NCBI RefSeq assembly: GCF_014041995.1
Contig: NZ_CP059492.1
Coordinates: forward strand, 1,736,001 to 1,800,000
DNA: 64,000 bases
DNA from: Changpingibacter yushuensis
GTDB taxonomy: Bacteria > Actinomycetota > Actinomycetes > Actinomycetales > Actinomycetaceae
Direction of reading: 5' to 3'
Within the stretch, counting starts at the first letter, position 1; every line of letters starts with the position of its first letter. A program made the translations under genes and the position numbers. The notes under the pieces are model-generated. The model ran no database searches, was not told where the DNA came from, and worked only from the letters and a program-made list of their open reading frames with translations. Below, piece after piece: positions 1 to 9,823 of the stretch.

Positions 1-51
1 GGCGTTGGATTGTTGCCGCGATTCCAAAGCGGCAACTAGAAGATGTTAGCA

Positions 52-92
52 GGTCTGTTGGAGTAATCCGAATCGGGTTACTCCAACAGACC
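52..92. terminator. Long perfect hairpin downstream of the DUF3052 gene
   Basis: Bases 52-70 pair with 74-92 (19 bp, one G-U wobble, 3-nt loop aat). The arm core is GGTCTGTTGGAGTAA and its reverse complement. It lies about 36 nt past the stop of the minus-strand DUF3052 gene and has no T-tract on either strand. Position suggests a transcription end or 3' stabilising hairpin; a true intrinsic terminator is not proven. Confidence 0.6.
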
Positions 93-127
93 CGCAAGCT
101 TAGGGACTATATGGATTAGCAGCCAGA

Positions 128-526
128 TCAGCGGCGAGGGCCCTGGGCAGTCAGGCGAACGCCTTGCCATCCCTCGTTTACCGCCACACTTGTGGTTGCC
201 ATGAGGCCAGCTGTTTCAGCGGCTTCCTCAATGACGTCCGTTGTGACGTGGCCATCTTTACGCGGCCCGGGCACCAGAATCCAGCACAGCGCGGCATCAG
301 ACTCGAGGTTTGCTTTCATATCAAGCAGCAAGTCTGCTAGATCGTCGGCGTCACCATCCTCGTCGCGCCACCATCCGATGGCACCATCCGCGATATCGGG
401 GTAATCCTCATCCACCAGCTCTTGGCCCGTGGACTTCGCGATCTCTTCCCTCAACGTGGAATCGACGTCGTCGTCGTAGCCGTATTCTTGAACAACACTT
501 CCTTCAGCGAAACCGAACGATCTCAT
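128..526 (-). CDS. DUF3052 domain-containing protein
   Basis: Small acidic protein of about 132 residues with the family signature: an N-terminal block reading GFAEGSVVQEYGYDDDVD, then LVDEDY, then the aromatic-acidic WWRDEDGD, and a C-terminal DGHV..IEEAAETAGL segment. These match the actinobacterial DUF3052 family, whose biochemical role is not established. The family is commonly found beside aceE, as here, where the two genes are divergent. The open frame extends to 628, but the family begins just before the GF..G.VVQE block, so the ATG at 524-526 was chosen; the Shine-Dalgarno there is weak. Family assignment is confident; function is unknown. Confidence 0.85.
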   Translation of the reverse strand: MRSFGFAEGSVVQEYGYDDDVDSTLREEIAKSTGQELVDEDYPDIADGAIGWWRDEDGDADDLADLLLDMKANLESDAALCWILVPGPRKDGHVTTDVIEEAAETAGLMATTSVAVNEGWQGVRLTAQGPRR

Positions 527-895
527 AGGTATAAGCCCACAACATTCGGCGGTATTTCGCAAGTTCGCCCCGCCATTCGGTCCGAAGATGTGAGAATGAA
601 AGAGGTTGATCGCGCAAATCCAGATCAACCTTCATCACAAGACCAGATCAATCGTCAACCCTCCGGCCACAGCGAAGTGCGGCACGCCATGAAACACGAA
701 CTTAAGTCCTAGACGTCACCGCACCTAGTTTTGGCGTAATTTAGAACACAGCAACGACGCGTAATTCACACCATAGGCCGCAACAACCGGCTCCAAACGC
801 CGTGACCATGGAGATAGACTGAACCGCATCCGGGACTTTCGTCCATCAGACACGGCCCCGACGCATGACACCGGCTTCGAAACGAGGAAGATTCA
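527..895. other. Divergent intergenic region, DUF3052 / aceE
   Basis: About 370 nt between two divergent starts, so it must hold both promoters. I see no gene with family resemblance. The only clear element is the aceE ribosome binding site GAGGAAG at 884-890, 5 nt before the GTG. No convincing -35/-10 pair or operator palindrome was found. Confidence 0.5.
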
Positions 896-3640
896 GTGAG
901 CTCACAATCGGAACTGTCACCGCTCATCAACGGTCAGCTTGGCCTAGTGCCCGACATCGACCCCGAGGAGACCCAAGAATGGGTTGACTCACTTGACGAT
1001 CTCATCGAGACAAGCGGTGGCCCGCGCGCCCGCTACATTCTGATGAGTATGGAACGCCAGGCGCGCCGCAAGCGCATCTACGTTCCTACAAACCTTGTGA
1101 CCCCTTACATCAACACGATTCCCGTTGAGGATGAACCGTACTACCCGGGCGACGAAGCCCTCGAACGCACGTTCCGCCGGTGGGTCCGTTGGAATGCAGC
1201 CGTTATGGTCACTCGTGCGCAGCGCCCCGGGATCGGGGTCGGAGGCCACATTTCCTCGTTTGCCGCACAAGCAACCCTGTACGAAGTTGGCCTGAACCAC
1301 TTCTTCCGCGGCAAGGACCACCCCAGCGGCGGCGATCAAGTGTACTTCCAGGGGCATTCAGCACCCGGCAACTATGCTCGTGCCTACCTTGAGGGCCGCC
1401 TGAGCGAAGCCGACATGGATTCCTTCCGCCAGCAGGCGTCACGCCAGTCTGGCGGCCGTGGCCTTCCTTCCTATCCGCACCCCCATCAGATGCCAGACTT
1501 CTGGGAGTTCCCCACCGTTTCGCTCGGCCTTGGACCTTCGGGCGCCATCTATCAGGCATGGTACAACCGTTACCTCAACGATCGCGGTCTAAAGGACACG
1601 TCCGACCAGCACGTTTGGGCCTTTATGGGCGACGGCGAAATGGACGAGGCCGAATCGCGTGGCCTACTCCAGCAGGCTGCATCGCAGAACCTCGACAATT
1701 TGACCTTCGTGGTGAACTGCAACCTCCAGCGCCTCGACGGCCCGGTGCGCGGCAATGGCAAGATCATTCAGGAGCTGGAAGCCTTCTTCAAGGGTGCCGG
1801 CTGGAACGTCATTAAGGTCATCTGGGGCCGTGAATGGGATCCGCTTCTCGAAGCTGACAAGGACCGTGCGCTCATCAACCTGATGAATACCACGCTCGAC
1901 GGCGATTACCAGGGCTACAAGGCCAACGACGGCGCGTTCGTTCGCGATGAGTTCTTCGGCCGTGATCCCCGCACCAAGGCAATGGTTGCCAACTGGACCG
2001 ACGAGCAGATTTGGTCCCTCAAGCGCGGTGGCCACGATTACCGCAAGGTCTACGCCGCTTACAAGGCAGCACTTGAGCATAAGGGCCAGCCAACAGTCAT
2101 TTTGGCTCATACCGTCAAGGGCTACCTCTTGGGCCGCAACTTCGCGGGCAAGAACTCCACTCACCAGATGAAGAAGCTGAACTCGGCAGATCTCAAGCTC
2201 CTGCGCGATACGCTCCAGCTTGATATTCCAGATTCACAGCTGGAGGATCCGTATAGCGCTCCTTACTTCAAGCCAGATGCAAGCGAGCCCGCGTTGCAGT
2301 ACGCAATCGAAAAGCGCCAGCAGCTGGGCGGCTTCTTGCCCGAGCGCCGCGTTCATGCGGGCGGGGTGGCTATGCCTGCGGACAAGCACTTCGATATGTT
2401 GAAGTCGGGTTCCGGCAAGCAGAAGGTCGCCACCACTATGGCGCTCGTCCGCTTGATCAAGGACATGGTCAAGGACAAGGACTTCGGTTACCGCATAGTC
2501 CCGATCATCCCTGACGAAGCGCGCACGTTCGGTCTGGACGCGATGTTCCCAACTGCCAAGATCTTCAACACTCTTGGCCAGCACTACACCGCAGTTGATC
2601 ACGACATGCTGCTCTCCTACAAGGAATCGACTTCAGGTCAGCTCATGCACACGGGCATTTCCGAAGCCGGTTCCACCGCCGCCTTCACGGCAGTGGCTAC
2701 CTCGTATGCCACACACGAATTCCCGATGGTTCCGTTCTACATCTTCTACTCGATGTTCGGATTCCAGCGCACAGGCGATCAGTTCTGGCAGGCAGCTGAC
2801 CAGATGGCTCGCGGATTCGTAATTGGCGCAACGGCCGGCCGCACCACATTGACAGGAGAAGGCCTCCAGCACTTGGACGGCCACTCCCCCGTTATCGCAT
2901 CCACCAACCCGTCAACGGTGATCTATGATCCGGCGTACGCCTACGAGGTTTCCTACATCATCAAGGATGGCCTCACACGCATGTACGGAGACGGTTCTGA
3001 TGGCCGCGATCAGAACGTCATGTACTACATCACGGTGTATAACGAGCCAATCCATCAGCCAGCGGAACCCGAGAACGTTGACGTCGACGGCATCATCAAG
3101 GGCATCTACCAGCTGGATGCCCCGCAGGGAGACGGCCAGCGCGTCCAGCTCCTCGCTTCTGGTGTTGGCCTACCGTGGGCTCACGAAGCCCGTCGCATGC
3201 TTGCTGAGGACTGGGGCGTTCAGGCCGGTGTTTGGTCCGTCACCTCGTGGTACGAACTTCGCCGTGACGCCCTTGCCGTGGACAAGCACAACTTCCTCCA
3301 TCCAGAAGAAGACGCTCAGGTGCCTTACCTGACCGCCAAGCTTCAGGGAGCTGAAGGTCCATTCATCGCCACTTCCGATTTTGAGCATCAGGTTCAGGAT
3401 TCGATCCGTCAGTGGATCCCGGGTGATTATTACACCTTGGGTGCCGACGGCTTCGGGTTCTCAGATACCCGCCCGGCCGCTCGCAGGGAGTTCAAGATCG
3501 ATGCCGCCTCCATGGTTGTTCGGGCTCTTCAGGCTCTAGCAGATCAGGGCAAGGTTGACCGTTCCGTGGTCAAGCAGGCGATCGACAAGTACGACCTCTT
3601 CAACGTAAACGCCGCAGCATCTGTGGCCGAAGAGATCTGA
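896..3640 (+). CDS. aceE: Pyruvate dehydrogenase E1 component, homodimeric type
   Basis: 914 residues, the usual length of the homodimeric (alpha2) pyruvate dehydrogenase E1. It decarboxylates pyruvate with thiamine diphosphate and passes the acetyl group to the lipoyl E2. The ThDP-binding segment begins at [12 protein letters not shown] (around residue 245), with the distal Asn of that motif in [11 protein letters not shown]. Single-chain E1 is typical of actinobacteria and gammaproteobacteria rather than the split alpha/beta type. Start is GTG at 896 with GAGGAAG 5 nt upstream. E2 and E3 genes are not in the window. A strong intrinsic terminator follows the stop, so it is probably monocistronic. 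Confidence 0.97.
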   Translation: MSSQSELSPLINGQLGLVPDIDPEETQEWVDSLDDLIETSGGPRARYILMSMERQARRKRIYVPTNLVTPYINTIPVEDEPYYPGDEALERTFRRWVRWNAAVMVTRAQRPGIGVGGHISSFAAQATLYEVGLNHFFRGKDHPSGGDQVYFQGHSAPGNYARAYLEGRLSEADMDSFRQQASRQSGGRGLPSYPHPHQMPDFWEFPTVSLGLGPSGAIYQAWYNRYLNDRGLKDTSDQHVWAFMGDGEMDEAESRGLLQQAASQNLDNLTFVVNCNLQRLDGPVRGNGKIIQELEAFFKGAGWNVIKVIWGREWDPLLEADKDRALINLMNTTLDGDYQGYKANDGAFVRDEFFGRDPRTKAMVANWTDEQIWSLKRGGHDYRKVYAAYKAALEHKGQPTVILAHTVKGYLLGRNFAGKNSTHQMKKLNSADLKLLRDTLQLDIPDSQLEDPYSAPYFKPDASEPALQYAIEKRQQLGGFLPERRVHAGGVAMPADKHFDMLKSGSGKQKVATTMALVRLIKDMVKDKDFGYRIVPIIPDEARTFGLDAMFPTAKIFNTLGQHYTAVDHDMLLSYKESTSGQLMHTGISEAGSTAAFTAVATSYATHEFPMVPFYIFYSMFGFQRTGDQFWQAADQMARGFVIGATAGRTTLTGEGLQHLDGHSPVIASTNPSTVIYDPAYAYEVSYIIKDGLTRMYGDGSDGRDQNVMYYITVYNEPIHQPAEPENVDVDGIIKGIYQLDAPQGDGQRVQLLASGVGLPWAHEARRMLAEDWGVQAGVWSVTSWYELRRDALAVDKHNFLHPEEDAQVPYLTAKLQGAEGPFIATSDFEHQVQDSIRQWIPGDYYTLGADGFGFSDTRPAARREFKIDAASMVVRALQALADQGKVDRSVVKQAIDKYDLFNVNAAASVAEEI

Positions 3641-3656
3641 TTTGGCTGATTAGTCA

Positions 3657-3696
3657 AGGAGCGGCAGTGCCTTAAGGGTGCTGCCGCTCCTTTTTT
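3657..3696 (+). terminator. Intrinsic terminator of aceE
   Basis: AGGAGCGGCAG (3657-3667) pairs perfectly with CTGCCGCTCCT (3681-3691), followed by a run of six T (3691-3696). It starts 17 nt after the aceE stop. This is the only classical stem-plus-T-tract terminator noticed in the window. Confidence 0.93.
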
Positions 3697-3811
3697 CCCG
3701 ACGACGACGTCCTGACCGTTCAGCTAGCTTTCTGGCCGTCCGCTGGAAGTGATCTCGGTGTAATTTGACGGTGCCTTCTGGCAAGGTTGGATCTGATGTG
3801 AGGAGGTATGC

Positions 3812-5584
3812 GTGACAATTGTCCATTTGGCTTGGGACTTCTTGCGGCACCGGAAGGGCGCGCTTGCTGCGATTCTTGGATTTCAGCTGGTGCAGATCCT
3901 GCTCAACTTGTGGTTGCCGTCGCTCAACGCGAGGATCATCGACGTCGGTATTGCCAACCAAGATCTCCCCTACATCTACCGCACCGGCATCGAGATGCTG
4001 GTAGCAACTCTGGTGCAGATCATGTGTGCAATGGGTGCGATTTACTTCGGCTCACGCACAGCCATGCAGCTCGGACGCCATCTGCGAAAGCAGGTATTTC
4101 GGCACGTTCAGGGTTTCTCCGCAACTGATCAACACGAGTTTGGCGCTCCAACACTGGTCACTCGTACTACAAACGATGTCACACAGGTGCAGATGGTAGT
4201 GCTGCTAACCTTCACTGTGATCGTCACGTCACCCATTATGGGAGTGGGTGGCATCGTCATGGCTATTCGGCAGGATCCACCACTTTCTCTTTTGCTTCTC
4301 ATAGTGGTCCCAGTTCTGGGTCTCATTATCCTGCTAGTGATGCGCGCCCTTACACCACGCTATTCCGTACAGCAGAAACGAATCGATCGAATCTCGACCC
4401 TACTTCGCGAACAACTCACTGGGGCCCGGGTTATCCGTGCATTCAGGCGTCAAGGGAGGGAGCAAGATCGTTTCGCGGGCGCGAACTCCGATCTGCGTTC
4501 CATTTGGCTTCAGATCGGCATGCTCTGGGCGTTTCTCATGCCCGCCACCAACGTTGTAGTGGGGGCATCCAGCGCCGCGGTTGTATGGGTGGGAGGCCAT
4601 CGCATAGCCGAAGGTGCCATGATGGTCGGATCCCTCGCAGCGTTCATCTCATATCTCATGATGATCCTGACGGCCGTCATGATGACAGGAATGATGGCGA
4701 TGCTGTTCCCCCGTGGGGACGTATCGGCAACCCGTATCAATCAGATTCTAGATACGAAGCCATCGATCTCCACTCCGCCCAATCCACGGACTCTTCCCGC
4801 TGGTGCGCTCACGTTCGAGCTCGCATCGGTCAGCCTCACCTATCCTGGAGCCGAGGTTCCCGTCCTTGAGGGGATCAGCATGCGGCTTGACCCCGGCACA
4901 ACCACTGCGATCATTGGGTCCACAGGATCTGGCAAATCCTCCTTGCTGCGGCTCTTTCCGCGCCTTATCGAAGCAAGCGCTGGAAGAGTTCTGGCAGGCG
5001 GTATTGACGTACGCGAACTCGATCTCACTGAACTGCGTGCTCGCATCGCTATCATTCCGCAACAAGCTTTCCTGTTTTCAGGAACAGTGGCCTCCAATGT
5101 TGCAGGACGCCTCCGTGTCACTGACCAGATCGACCGCTCGCGCGTGGAACGCGCCCTGCGTGCCGCCCAGGCGTGGGACTTCGTCAACAGCCTTGACAAC
5201 GGGATGGACACTCAGGTTGAGTCCGGGGGTAAAAACCTCTCCGGCGGCCAACGCCAGCGCCTGACAATCGCTCGCGCTCTGTACCGCTGCCTTCCAGATG
5301 CATCTGGGCATCGCACCGCTGACCTGCTGATCTTCGACGATTCCTTCTCCGCCCTGGACTTTGCCACCGACGCCGCTCTGCGCCTCGGGCTACGTGAAGC
5401 AGTGGGTGATGTGGCGATCCTGATTGTGGCGCAACGCGTTGCCACGATTCGGCAATCCGATGCCATCCTCGTTCTTGAGGCTGGCCAGACCGCCGGGATA
5501 GGCACGCATGAACAGCTCATGGCTTCGTGCAGCACATATCAAGAGATCGTTTCCTCCCAACTATCTGCAGAGGAGGCCGCATAA
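3812..5584 (+). CDS. ABC exporter, fused permease-ATPase, subunit 1 of a heterodimer
   Basis: 590 residues: a six-helix exporter membrane domain (about 1-310) then a nucleotide-binding domain. Walker A GSTGSGKSS is at 369-377, the canonical signature LSGGQ at 476-480, and Walker B LLIFDD at 505-510. The residue after the Walker B Asp is Asp instead of the catalytic Glu, so this subunit's own ATP site should be hydrolysis-poor, as in TM287/288-type heterodimers. GTG start with AGGAGGT 4 nt upstream. The stop overlaps the start of subunit 2 by one base (TAATG), so the two are translationally coupled. Substrate (drug, lipid or peptide) cannot be read from sequence. Confidence 0.93.
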   Translation: MTIVHLAWDFLRHRKGALAAILGFQLVQILLNLWLPSLNARIIDVGIANQDLPYIYRTGIEMLVATLVQIMCAMGAIYFGSRTAMQLGRHLRKQVFRHVQGFSATDQHEFGAPTLVTRTTNDVTQVQMVVLLTFTVIVTSPIMGVGGIVMAIRQDPPLSLLLLIVVPVLGLIILLVMRALTPRYSVQQKRIDRISTLLREQLTGARVIRAFRRQGREQDRFAGANSDLRSIWLQIGMLWAFLMPATNVVVGASSAAVVWVGGHRIAEGAMMVGSLAAFISYLMMILTAVMMTGMMAMLFPRGDVSATRINQILDTKPSISTPPNPRTLPAGALTFELASVSLTYPGAEVPVLEGISMRLDPGTTTAIIGSTGSGKSSLLRLFPRLIEASAGRVLAGGIDVRELDLTELRARIAIIPQQAFLFSGTVASNVAGRLRVTDQIDRSRVERALRAAQAWDFVNSLDNGMDTQVESGGKNLSGGQRQRLTIARALYRCLPDASGHRTADLLIFDDSFSALDFATDAALRLGLREAVGDVAILIVAQRVATIRQSDAILVLEAGQTAGIGTHEQLMASCSTYQEIVSSQLSAEEAA

Positions 5585-7407
5585 TGCCACCACATTCCGG
5601 AGGCGGTGGAGCCGAACCCTACTCCAAGTCCCGTGACCTGTCTGGGTCGATCCGGCGGCTCCTCGTACTCATTGCGCCAGCCCGCCTGCAGATCGCAGCA
5701 ATCCTGATCATGTCCCTTGTTGGCACAGCTGGCACCGTTGCTGCACCGAAGCTGCTGGGCGATGCAACCAATATAGTGGTCGATGCTGTTAGCGCCCATC
5801 AGGCTGTCGACTTCGAAAGGCTGGGCCGCCTTCTGCTCATCGTGGTCGGCTGTTACGCGATAGCCGGGATTCTTCAGTTCAGCGCCGGTGCGATCATACG
5901 CATTGTTGTTCAGAACTTGGGGTACAAGCTTCGCGCGGATGCCCACCACAAGATCAACCGTCTACCTTTGTCGTATCTAGACAAACAGCAGCGCGGCGAC
6001 CTCCTTTCCCGAGTCACAAATGACATCGACAACGTCACACAGACTCTCATGCAAACCTTCAGCCAGCTCATCAACGCGATCTATCAGCTCATTGGAATCC
6101 TCGCCATGATGCTCTGGATCTCGTGGAGTCTCGCCCTCTTATCAGCGACAGTGCTGCCGCTAGGTGTGGTGGCTACACTGGCGATCTTGCGCCGATCCCG
6201 GCCGCAGTTCCGTGCGCAGTGGAAGATGACGGGCGAGGTGTCTGCCATTGTCGAAGAATCGTTCACTGGCCTCGACGTCGTCTCCGCATACAACCTTCAG
6301 GACCAGTTCGAAGACGTCTTTGAAGAGGCCAACACCAAGCTCTTCAATGCGGGCTTCCGTGGCCAAGTCCTCTCCCAGATGTCTCAGCCCGTCATGACCT
6401 TCGTGACCAACTTATCCTTCGTGGTGGTCTCCGTTGCAGGTGCGCTTCAGGTGATCCACGGAAGTCTGACTATTGGCGGTATTCAGGCATTCATTCAGTA
6501 TTCGCGGCAACTAGGTAACCCCATCCAGACCGTGGCCTCAATGGCCAACCTCATTCAGTCGGGCGCGGCATCGGGCGAACGCGTGTTTGACTTCCTTGAC
6601 ACCCCGGAAATGGATGAGGATGCCACTGCCGTCTACGAAGATGTGGTTGCCGCAGATGAACGCAAGGGAAACATCGAGTTCCGCAACGTCAGGTTCAGCT
6701 ACGACCCCGGCAAACCGGTGATCAATGATCTCTCACTTCACGTGCACCGCGGCCAGTCAATCGCGATTGTGGGGCCAACCGGTGCCGGGAAAACAACCCT
6801 CGTCAACTTGCTCATGCGATTCTACGAAATCGACAGCGGACAGATTCTGCTCGACGGCGTCTCCACCGCCAGCATCTCAAAGGACTCATTGCGTGCACGC
6901 ATGGGAATGGTTCTCCAAGACACCTGGCTGTTTGAAGGAACAATCGAAGAGAACATCGCTTTTGGCCAAGAAGACGCCACACATGCCGACGTCGTCGAAG
7001 CGGCACGTATCACTGGGATCGACCGGATGATCCGGCAACTACCTCGTGGGTACGCCACACCTGTGGACGATGAAGGTGGCAACATCTCGGCAGGAGAAAA
7101 GCAACTGCTCACAATCGCGCGAGCATACCTTGCGGATCCGGATATCTTGATCTTGGATGAGGCGACCTCATCAGTGGACACGCGCACAGAGATGCTCGTG
7201 CAGCGTGCCATGAACAAACTGCGCAGCGGGCGTACGTCTTTCATCATCGCCCATCGGCTTTCCACGATTCGTGACGCGGACCTCATCATCGTCATGGAAC
7301 ATGGAGACGTGGTTGAGACGGGCAAGCACGATGGGCTCATCGCGGCTGGTGGCGCCTATGCCAGGCTCTACCAATCCCAGTTTGCTGGGACAAAGACCGA
7401 GGAATAG
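5584..7407 (+). CDS. ABC exporter, fused permease-ATPase, subunit 2 of a heterodimer
   Basis: 607 residues with exporter transmembrane domain (about 25-330) and ATPase domain. Walker A GPTGAGKTT is at 397-405 and Walker B ILILDE at 521-526 with the catalytic Glu intact. The signature is ISAGE (501-505) instead of LSGGQ. Combined with subunit 1, one composite site is complete (this Walker A/B with the partner's LSGGQ) and the other degenerate. An upstream in-frame ATG at 5527 is ignored because the ATG at 5584 sits in a TAATG overlap with AGGAGG just before it. Nothing suggests a specific substrate. Confidence 0.93.
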   Translation: MPPHSGGGGAEPYSKSRDLSGSIRRLLVLIAPARLQIAAILIMSLVGTAGTVAAPKLLGDATNIVVDAVSAHQAVDFERLGRLLLIVVGCYAIAGILQFSAGAIIRIVVQNLGYKLRADAHHKINRLPLSYLDKQQRGDLLSRVTNDIDNVTQTLMQTFSQLINAIYQLIGILAMMLWISWSLALLSATVLPLGVVATLAILRRSRPQFRAQWKMTGEVSAIVEESFTGLDVVSAYNLQDQFEDVFEEANTKLFNAGFRGQVLSQMSQPVMTFVTNLSFVVVSVAGALQVIHGSLTIGGIQAFIQYSRQLGNPIQTVASMANLIQSGAASGERVFDFLDTPEMDEDATAVYEDVVAADERKGNIEFRNVRFSYDPGKPVINDLSLHVHRGQSIAIVGPTGAGKTTLVNLLMRFYEIDSGQILLDGVSTASISKDSLRARMGMVLQDTWLFEGTIEENIAFGQEDATHADVVEAARITGIDRMIRQLPRGYATPVDDEGGNISAGEKQLLTIARAYLADPDILILDEATSSVDTRTEMLVQRAMNKLRSGRTSFIIAHRLSTIRDADLIIVMEHGDVVETGKHDGLIAAGGAYARLYQSQFAGTKTEE

Positions 7408-7436
7408 ACCCGCGCCCATACGCCACACGCCAAGCT

Positions 7437-7498
7437 CGGGACGTCGGAACCGGCGATCAGGCCGGGACGCCAGAACGGGCGATCAGGCCGGGACGTCG
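7437..7498. repeat. 26-bp tandem repeat, about 2.4 copies
   Basis: Units start at 7437, 7463 and 7489 and share CGGGACG(T/C)C plus GGCGATCAGGC; copies 1 and 2 differ at a few bases and the third is partial. The array lies between the convergent ABC exporter and HAD genes and supplies the stop codon and last codons of the HAD gene. No hairpin or terminator was seen here. Confidence 0.85.
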
Positions 7499-8142
7499 GC
7501 CCTCTCTAACGTCTCGGTCAGAATAAGGCGTTCGAGTGCGGCCACGGTTCCAACAGTGCGCCAAGCCAATGCTTGCTCATCAGCCGGTCCCTCACCCCAC
7601 TCAACGAGTACACACCGCAGCCCATTGGCGGCGGCGCCTTCGATGTCAAAGATACGATCCCCCACCATCAGCGCATCAGTAGTATCTACGCCTTGGTGCC
7701 GCAGAGACGTGAGTGCCTCAGCCACGCGAGTCGCCTTTGAACCATTGGTCTCATCAGGGCTTGCACCACAGACAGCATCGAAGAGGTCGGCTATACCGAG
7801 GTGATTGATCAGTATGTTGATTGCATTGAGAGGTTTGGACGAAGCGACAGCCACGGGAACACCGCGAGCCTTCAGATTGCGAAGCATTACTTCGATGCCG
7901 GGAAACAGTGGAGTGCTCAGCATCTCTTCGAGGTAGCGCTGCCGATACAGCTTGGTCATTCTGGGGATGTCTAGGCCCAATTCCGCAAAGGTATCCGGCA
8001 GAGGAGGGCCCACATACTTCAGCAAGGCAGCAGGTTCTAGGTTGATACCTGCGTGTTCTCTGAGAACCTCAGACAGGCACTGCGTGATGATTGGCGCCGA
8101 ATCCGCCAAAGTTCCGTCAAAGTCGAAGAGTACTGCTCTCAA
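7483..8142 (-). CDS. HAD-family phosphatase, phosphoglycolate phosphatase-like
   Basis: 219 residues with all HAD motifs: motif I DFDGTLADS (7-15) with the nucleophilic and acid/base Asp, motif II Ser in VASSKP, the conserved Lys in the NGSK region, and motif IV MVGDRIFDIEGA. The helical cap of about 70 residues after motif I is of the Gph/PGMB type, so small phosphorylated metabolites are likely substrates. The start is TTG at 8142, in a four-base TTGA overlap with the stop of the upstream YciO-like gene, so the two are coupled. The last codons fall inside a 26-bp tandem repeat. Exact substrate unknown. Confidence 0.88.
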   Translation of the reverse strand: MRAVLFDFDGTLADSAPIITQCLSEVLREHAGINLEPAALLKYVGPPLPDTFAELGLDIPRMTKLYRQRYLEEMLSTPLFPGIEVMLRNLKARGVPVAVASSKPLNAINILINHLGIADLFDAVCGASPDETNGSKATRVAEALTSLRHQGVDTTDALMVGDRIFDIEGAAANGLRCVLVEWGEGPADEQALAWRTVGTVAALERLILTETLERADVPA

Positions 8143-8756
8143 AGTGTGATTCCTGAAACGTCGCCTGCACCTACCCGTGAAATCTTACGCTTCACAAGGT
8201 TGATGACGCTGGTGGGGCCTTCTTCACCACATGGGCCGTCGATCACAACATCGAGCACGCTGCCCAGCCGATCATTGACCTCCCATCCCTCCGTCATCGG
8301 ATCGGATTCACCCGGCAGAATAAGGGACGAGCTGAGAATGGGCTCTCCCAGCTCGGCAAGGAGTGCTTGAACGATCTTGTGGTCTGGCAGTCTGACTCCA
8401 ACCGTGTTCTTCTTCGGATTCAAGGTCATCCTCGGGACTTCCTTCGTGGCCTTGAGAATGAACGTATACGGGCCAGGCGTGAGTGACTTGACCAGCCGGA
8501 AGTCAGAGTTGTCCACGATCACGAACTTCCCAAGCTGCGCGAAGTTGTGACACAACATGGTGAAATGGTGCTTATCCCCCACGTGTCGGATTGCCTGAAT
8601 TCGTTCTAGGCCTTCCTTGTTGCCAAGGGAACAACCAATCGCATACCCGGAGTCTGTGGGAAAGGCGATGACCTCACCGGCCCGCACATGATCAATGGCC
8701 TTCTCGATGAGCCTCGGCTGGGGATCGATTGGGTGAATCTCAACGTAATGTGCCAT
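8139..8756 (-). CDS. yciO: Sua5/YciO/YrdC family protein, YciO subgroup
   Basis: 205 residues covering a complete YrdC-like domain: N-terminal AFPTDSGYAIGC, GPYTFIL in the middle, and VGVRLPDH...SSSLILPGE near the end. The segment DKHHFTMLCHNFAQL resembles E. coli YciO more than TsaC/YrdC, which makes threonylcarbamoyladenylate for t6A tRNA. The biochemical role of YciO is less certain, so a tRNA-modification function is inference. Its ATG shares one base with the stop of the upstream TPR-like gene and its stop overlaps the HAD start, making a tight three-gene unit. Confidence 0.85.
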   Translation of the reverse strand: MAHYVEIHPIDPQPRLIEKAIDHVRAGEVIAFPTDSGYAIGCSLGNKEGLERIQAIRHVGDKHHFTMLCHNFAQLGKFVIVDNSDFRLVKSLTPGPYTFILKATKEVPRMTLNPKKNTVGVRLPDHKIVQALLAELGEPILSSSLILPGESDPMTEGWEVNDRLGSVLDVVIDGPCGEEGPTSVINLVKRKISRVGAGDVSGITL

Positions 8757-9376
8757 CAGTTCTCCTTCGCGGATCGTATTGCTTCTTCAAGCGAGGCAAC
8801 CTCGCCTTCGTGGCCCTCAAGCGTCAGCTCGCTCAGATAGGCACTCGCTTCAGCTACATGTCCCGATTCGATTGCAGCCCGTACCACCTGTTCCCCGGCT
8901 TCGAACACCTGCGTTCCCGGGCGCCAGCGCCCAAGCCCCAAGTTCAGCGCATCATGAGGAAGATCGGCATCGCGCAACACCCGAATACCTGCTGCCAGTG
9001 CCTTCCCTGTCGGATCGCGATCCGCAGCAACGGATACACGCCTCAAAGCACCCTCGCGATCTGAGTCCACTGAAAGCCGCGCGAGTTCGACAAGCGGATA
9101 CCACGCATGTGGTGATGCTCCGATCTCTTCCGCCAACGCCCACAGTGCAAGGTCCGCCGTGATCGGAATTCGAGAGGATGTATCCGCCGTTAGTGGATCG
9201 ACAGGTTCTGACTGGCGGTCCATGTCGCGAACAAGCTGCGCGAGCTCTTCGAACGCCTCGACATCATTGGGATCAGCCTGCAGCTGGGCACGCAACCCCT
9301 CCGCGCGCTGAGCCGTAGCTTGCGCGGATTCCTCCGTATGCTTGAGTAGTTGACGAAGTAGGTCCAGAAACGCCAT
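8756..9376 (-). CDS. TPR-like helical protein of unknown function
   Basis: 206 residues, almost entirely predicted helix, with alternating small and hydrophobic residues like degenerate tetratricopeptide repeats (blocks such as DLALWALAEEIGASPHAWYPLVELA and LPHDALNLGLGRW). No signal peptide or membrane segment and no catalytic motif visible. It is the first gene of the unit with yciO and the HAD gene (TGATG overlap) and is divergent from the gene at 9411. I do not recognise a named family. A scaffolding role would be a guess. Confidence 0.7.
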   Translation of the reverse strand: MAFLDLLRQLLKHTEESAQATAQRAEGLRAQLQADPNDVEAFEELAQLVRDMDRQSEPVDPLTADTSSRIPITADLALWALAEEIGASPHAWYPLVELARLSVDSDREGALRRVSVAADRDPTGKALAAGIRVLRDADLPHDALNLGLGRWRPGTQVFEAGEQVVRAAIESGHVAEASAYLSELTLEGHEGEVASLEEAIRSAKEN

Positions 9377-9410
9377 GCCCTGAGCCTATCCAATTACGAG
9401 GGAAGATGTT

Positions 9411-9731
9411 ATGGACTACTCAACTGCACTAACCGCCGCGCGTGAGGCTCTGGCCCGCGACGGCTACGGAATCTCACCCGAAGAAGGGGCTGATTCCACC
9501 CCCTCTGACCGCGCGAGTCGAATCGAAATTGGGCCGGGCTTTCGCCTTGATCAGGTCGACGACGTCACGCGCTGGGTTATCGCCGTAGCACTGGAAGCCG
9601 CTTCGGACAGGAAGATCAAAGATCACATCGTCTGTGAAGCTTCGACCCTTGCGGAGCTTATTGCTGAAGTTGTGGATCCGGGCCTTGAGGTTTCCGAATC
9701 AGGTCGTGATTCCCTGACGCCTCAGCCGTAG
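9411..9731 (+). CDS. Small conserved-looking hypothetical protein
   Basis: 106 residues, acidic, no membrane segment or signal peptide. The N-terminal half reads like a helix (MDYSTALTAAREALARDGYGI); the middle has a helical stretch around DDVTRWVIAVALEAASDRKIKD. A purine-rich GAGGGAAG lies about 5-12 nt before the ATG, and the frame is divergent from the TPR-like gene 34 nt away. No family recognised. The frame, start signal and amino acid usage look genuine, but a function cannot be given. Confidence 0.6.
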   Translation: MDYSTALTAAREALARDGYGISPEEGADSTPSDRASRIEIGPGFRLDQVDDVTRWVIAVALEAASDRKIKDHIVCEASTLAELIAEVVDPGLEVSESGRDSLTPQP

Positions 9732-9823
9732 TCATCGCGTCTGGAAGCACCTGCCCGATGCGAAAAGTCCCCGCAACTCCCCGGCCGAGTGCCTAAATAG
9801 CCTGTTGGCCTGCGTTGCGCATC

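Noticed and set aside
7437-7498. CRISPR-like array
   Set aside because: Repeats are directly adjacent without spacers, only 2.4 copies, and no cas genes are nearby.
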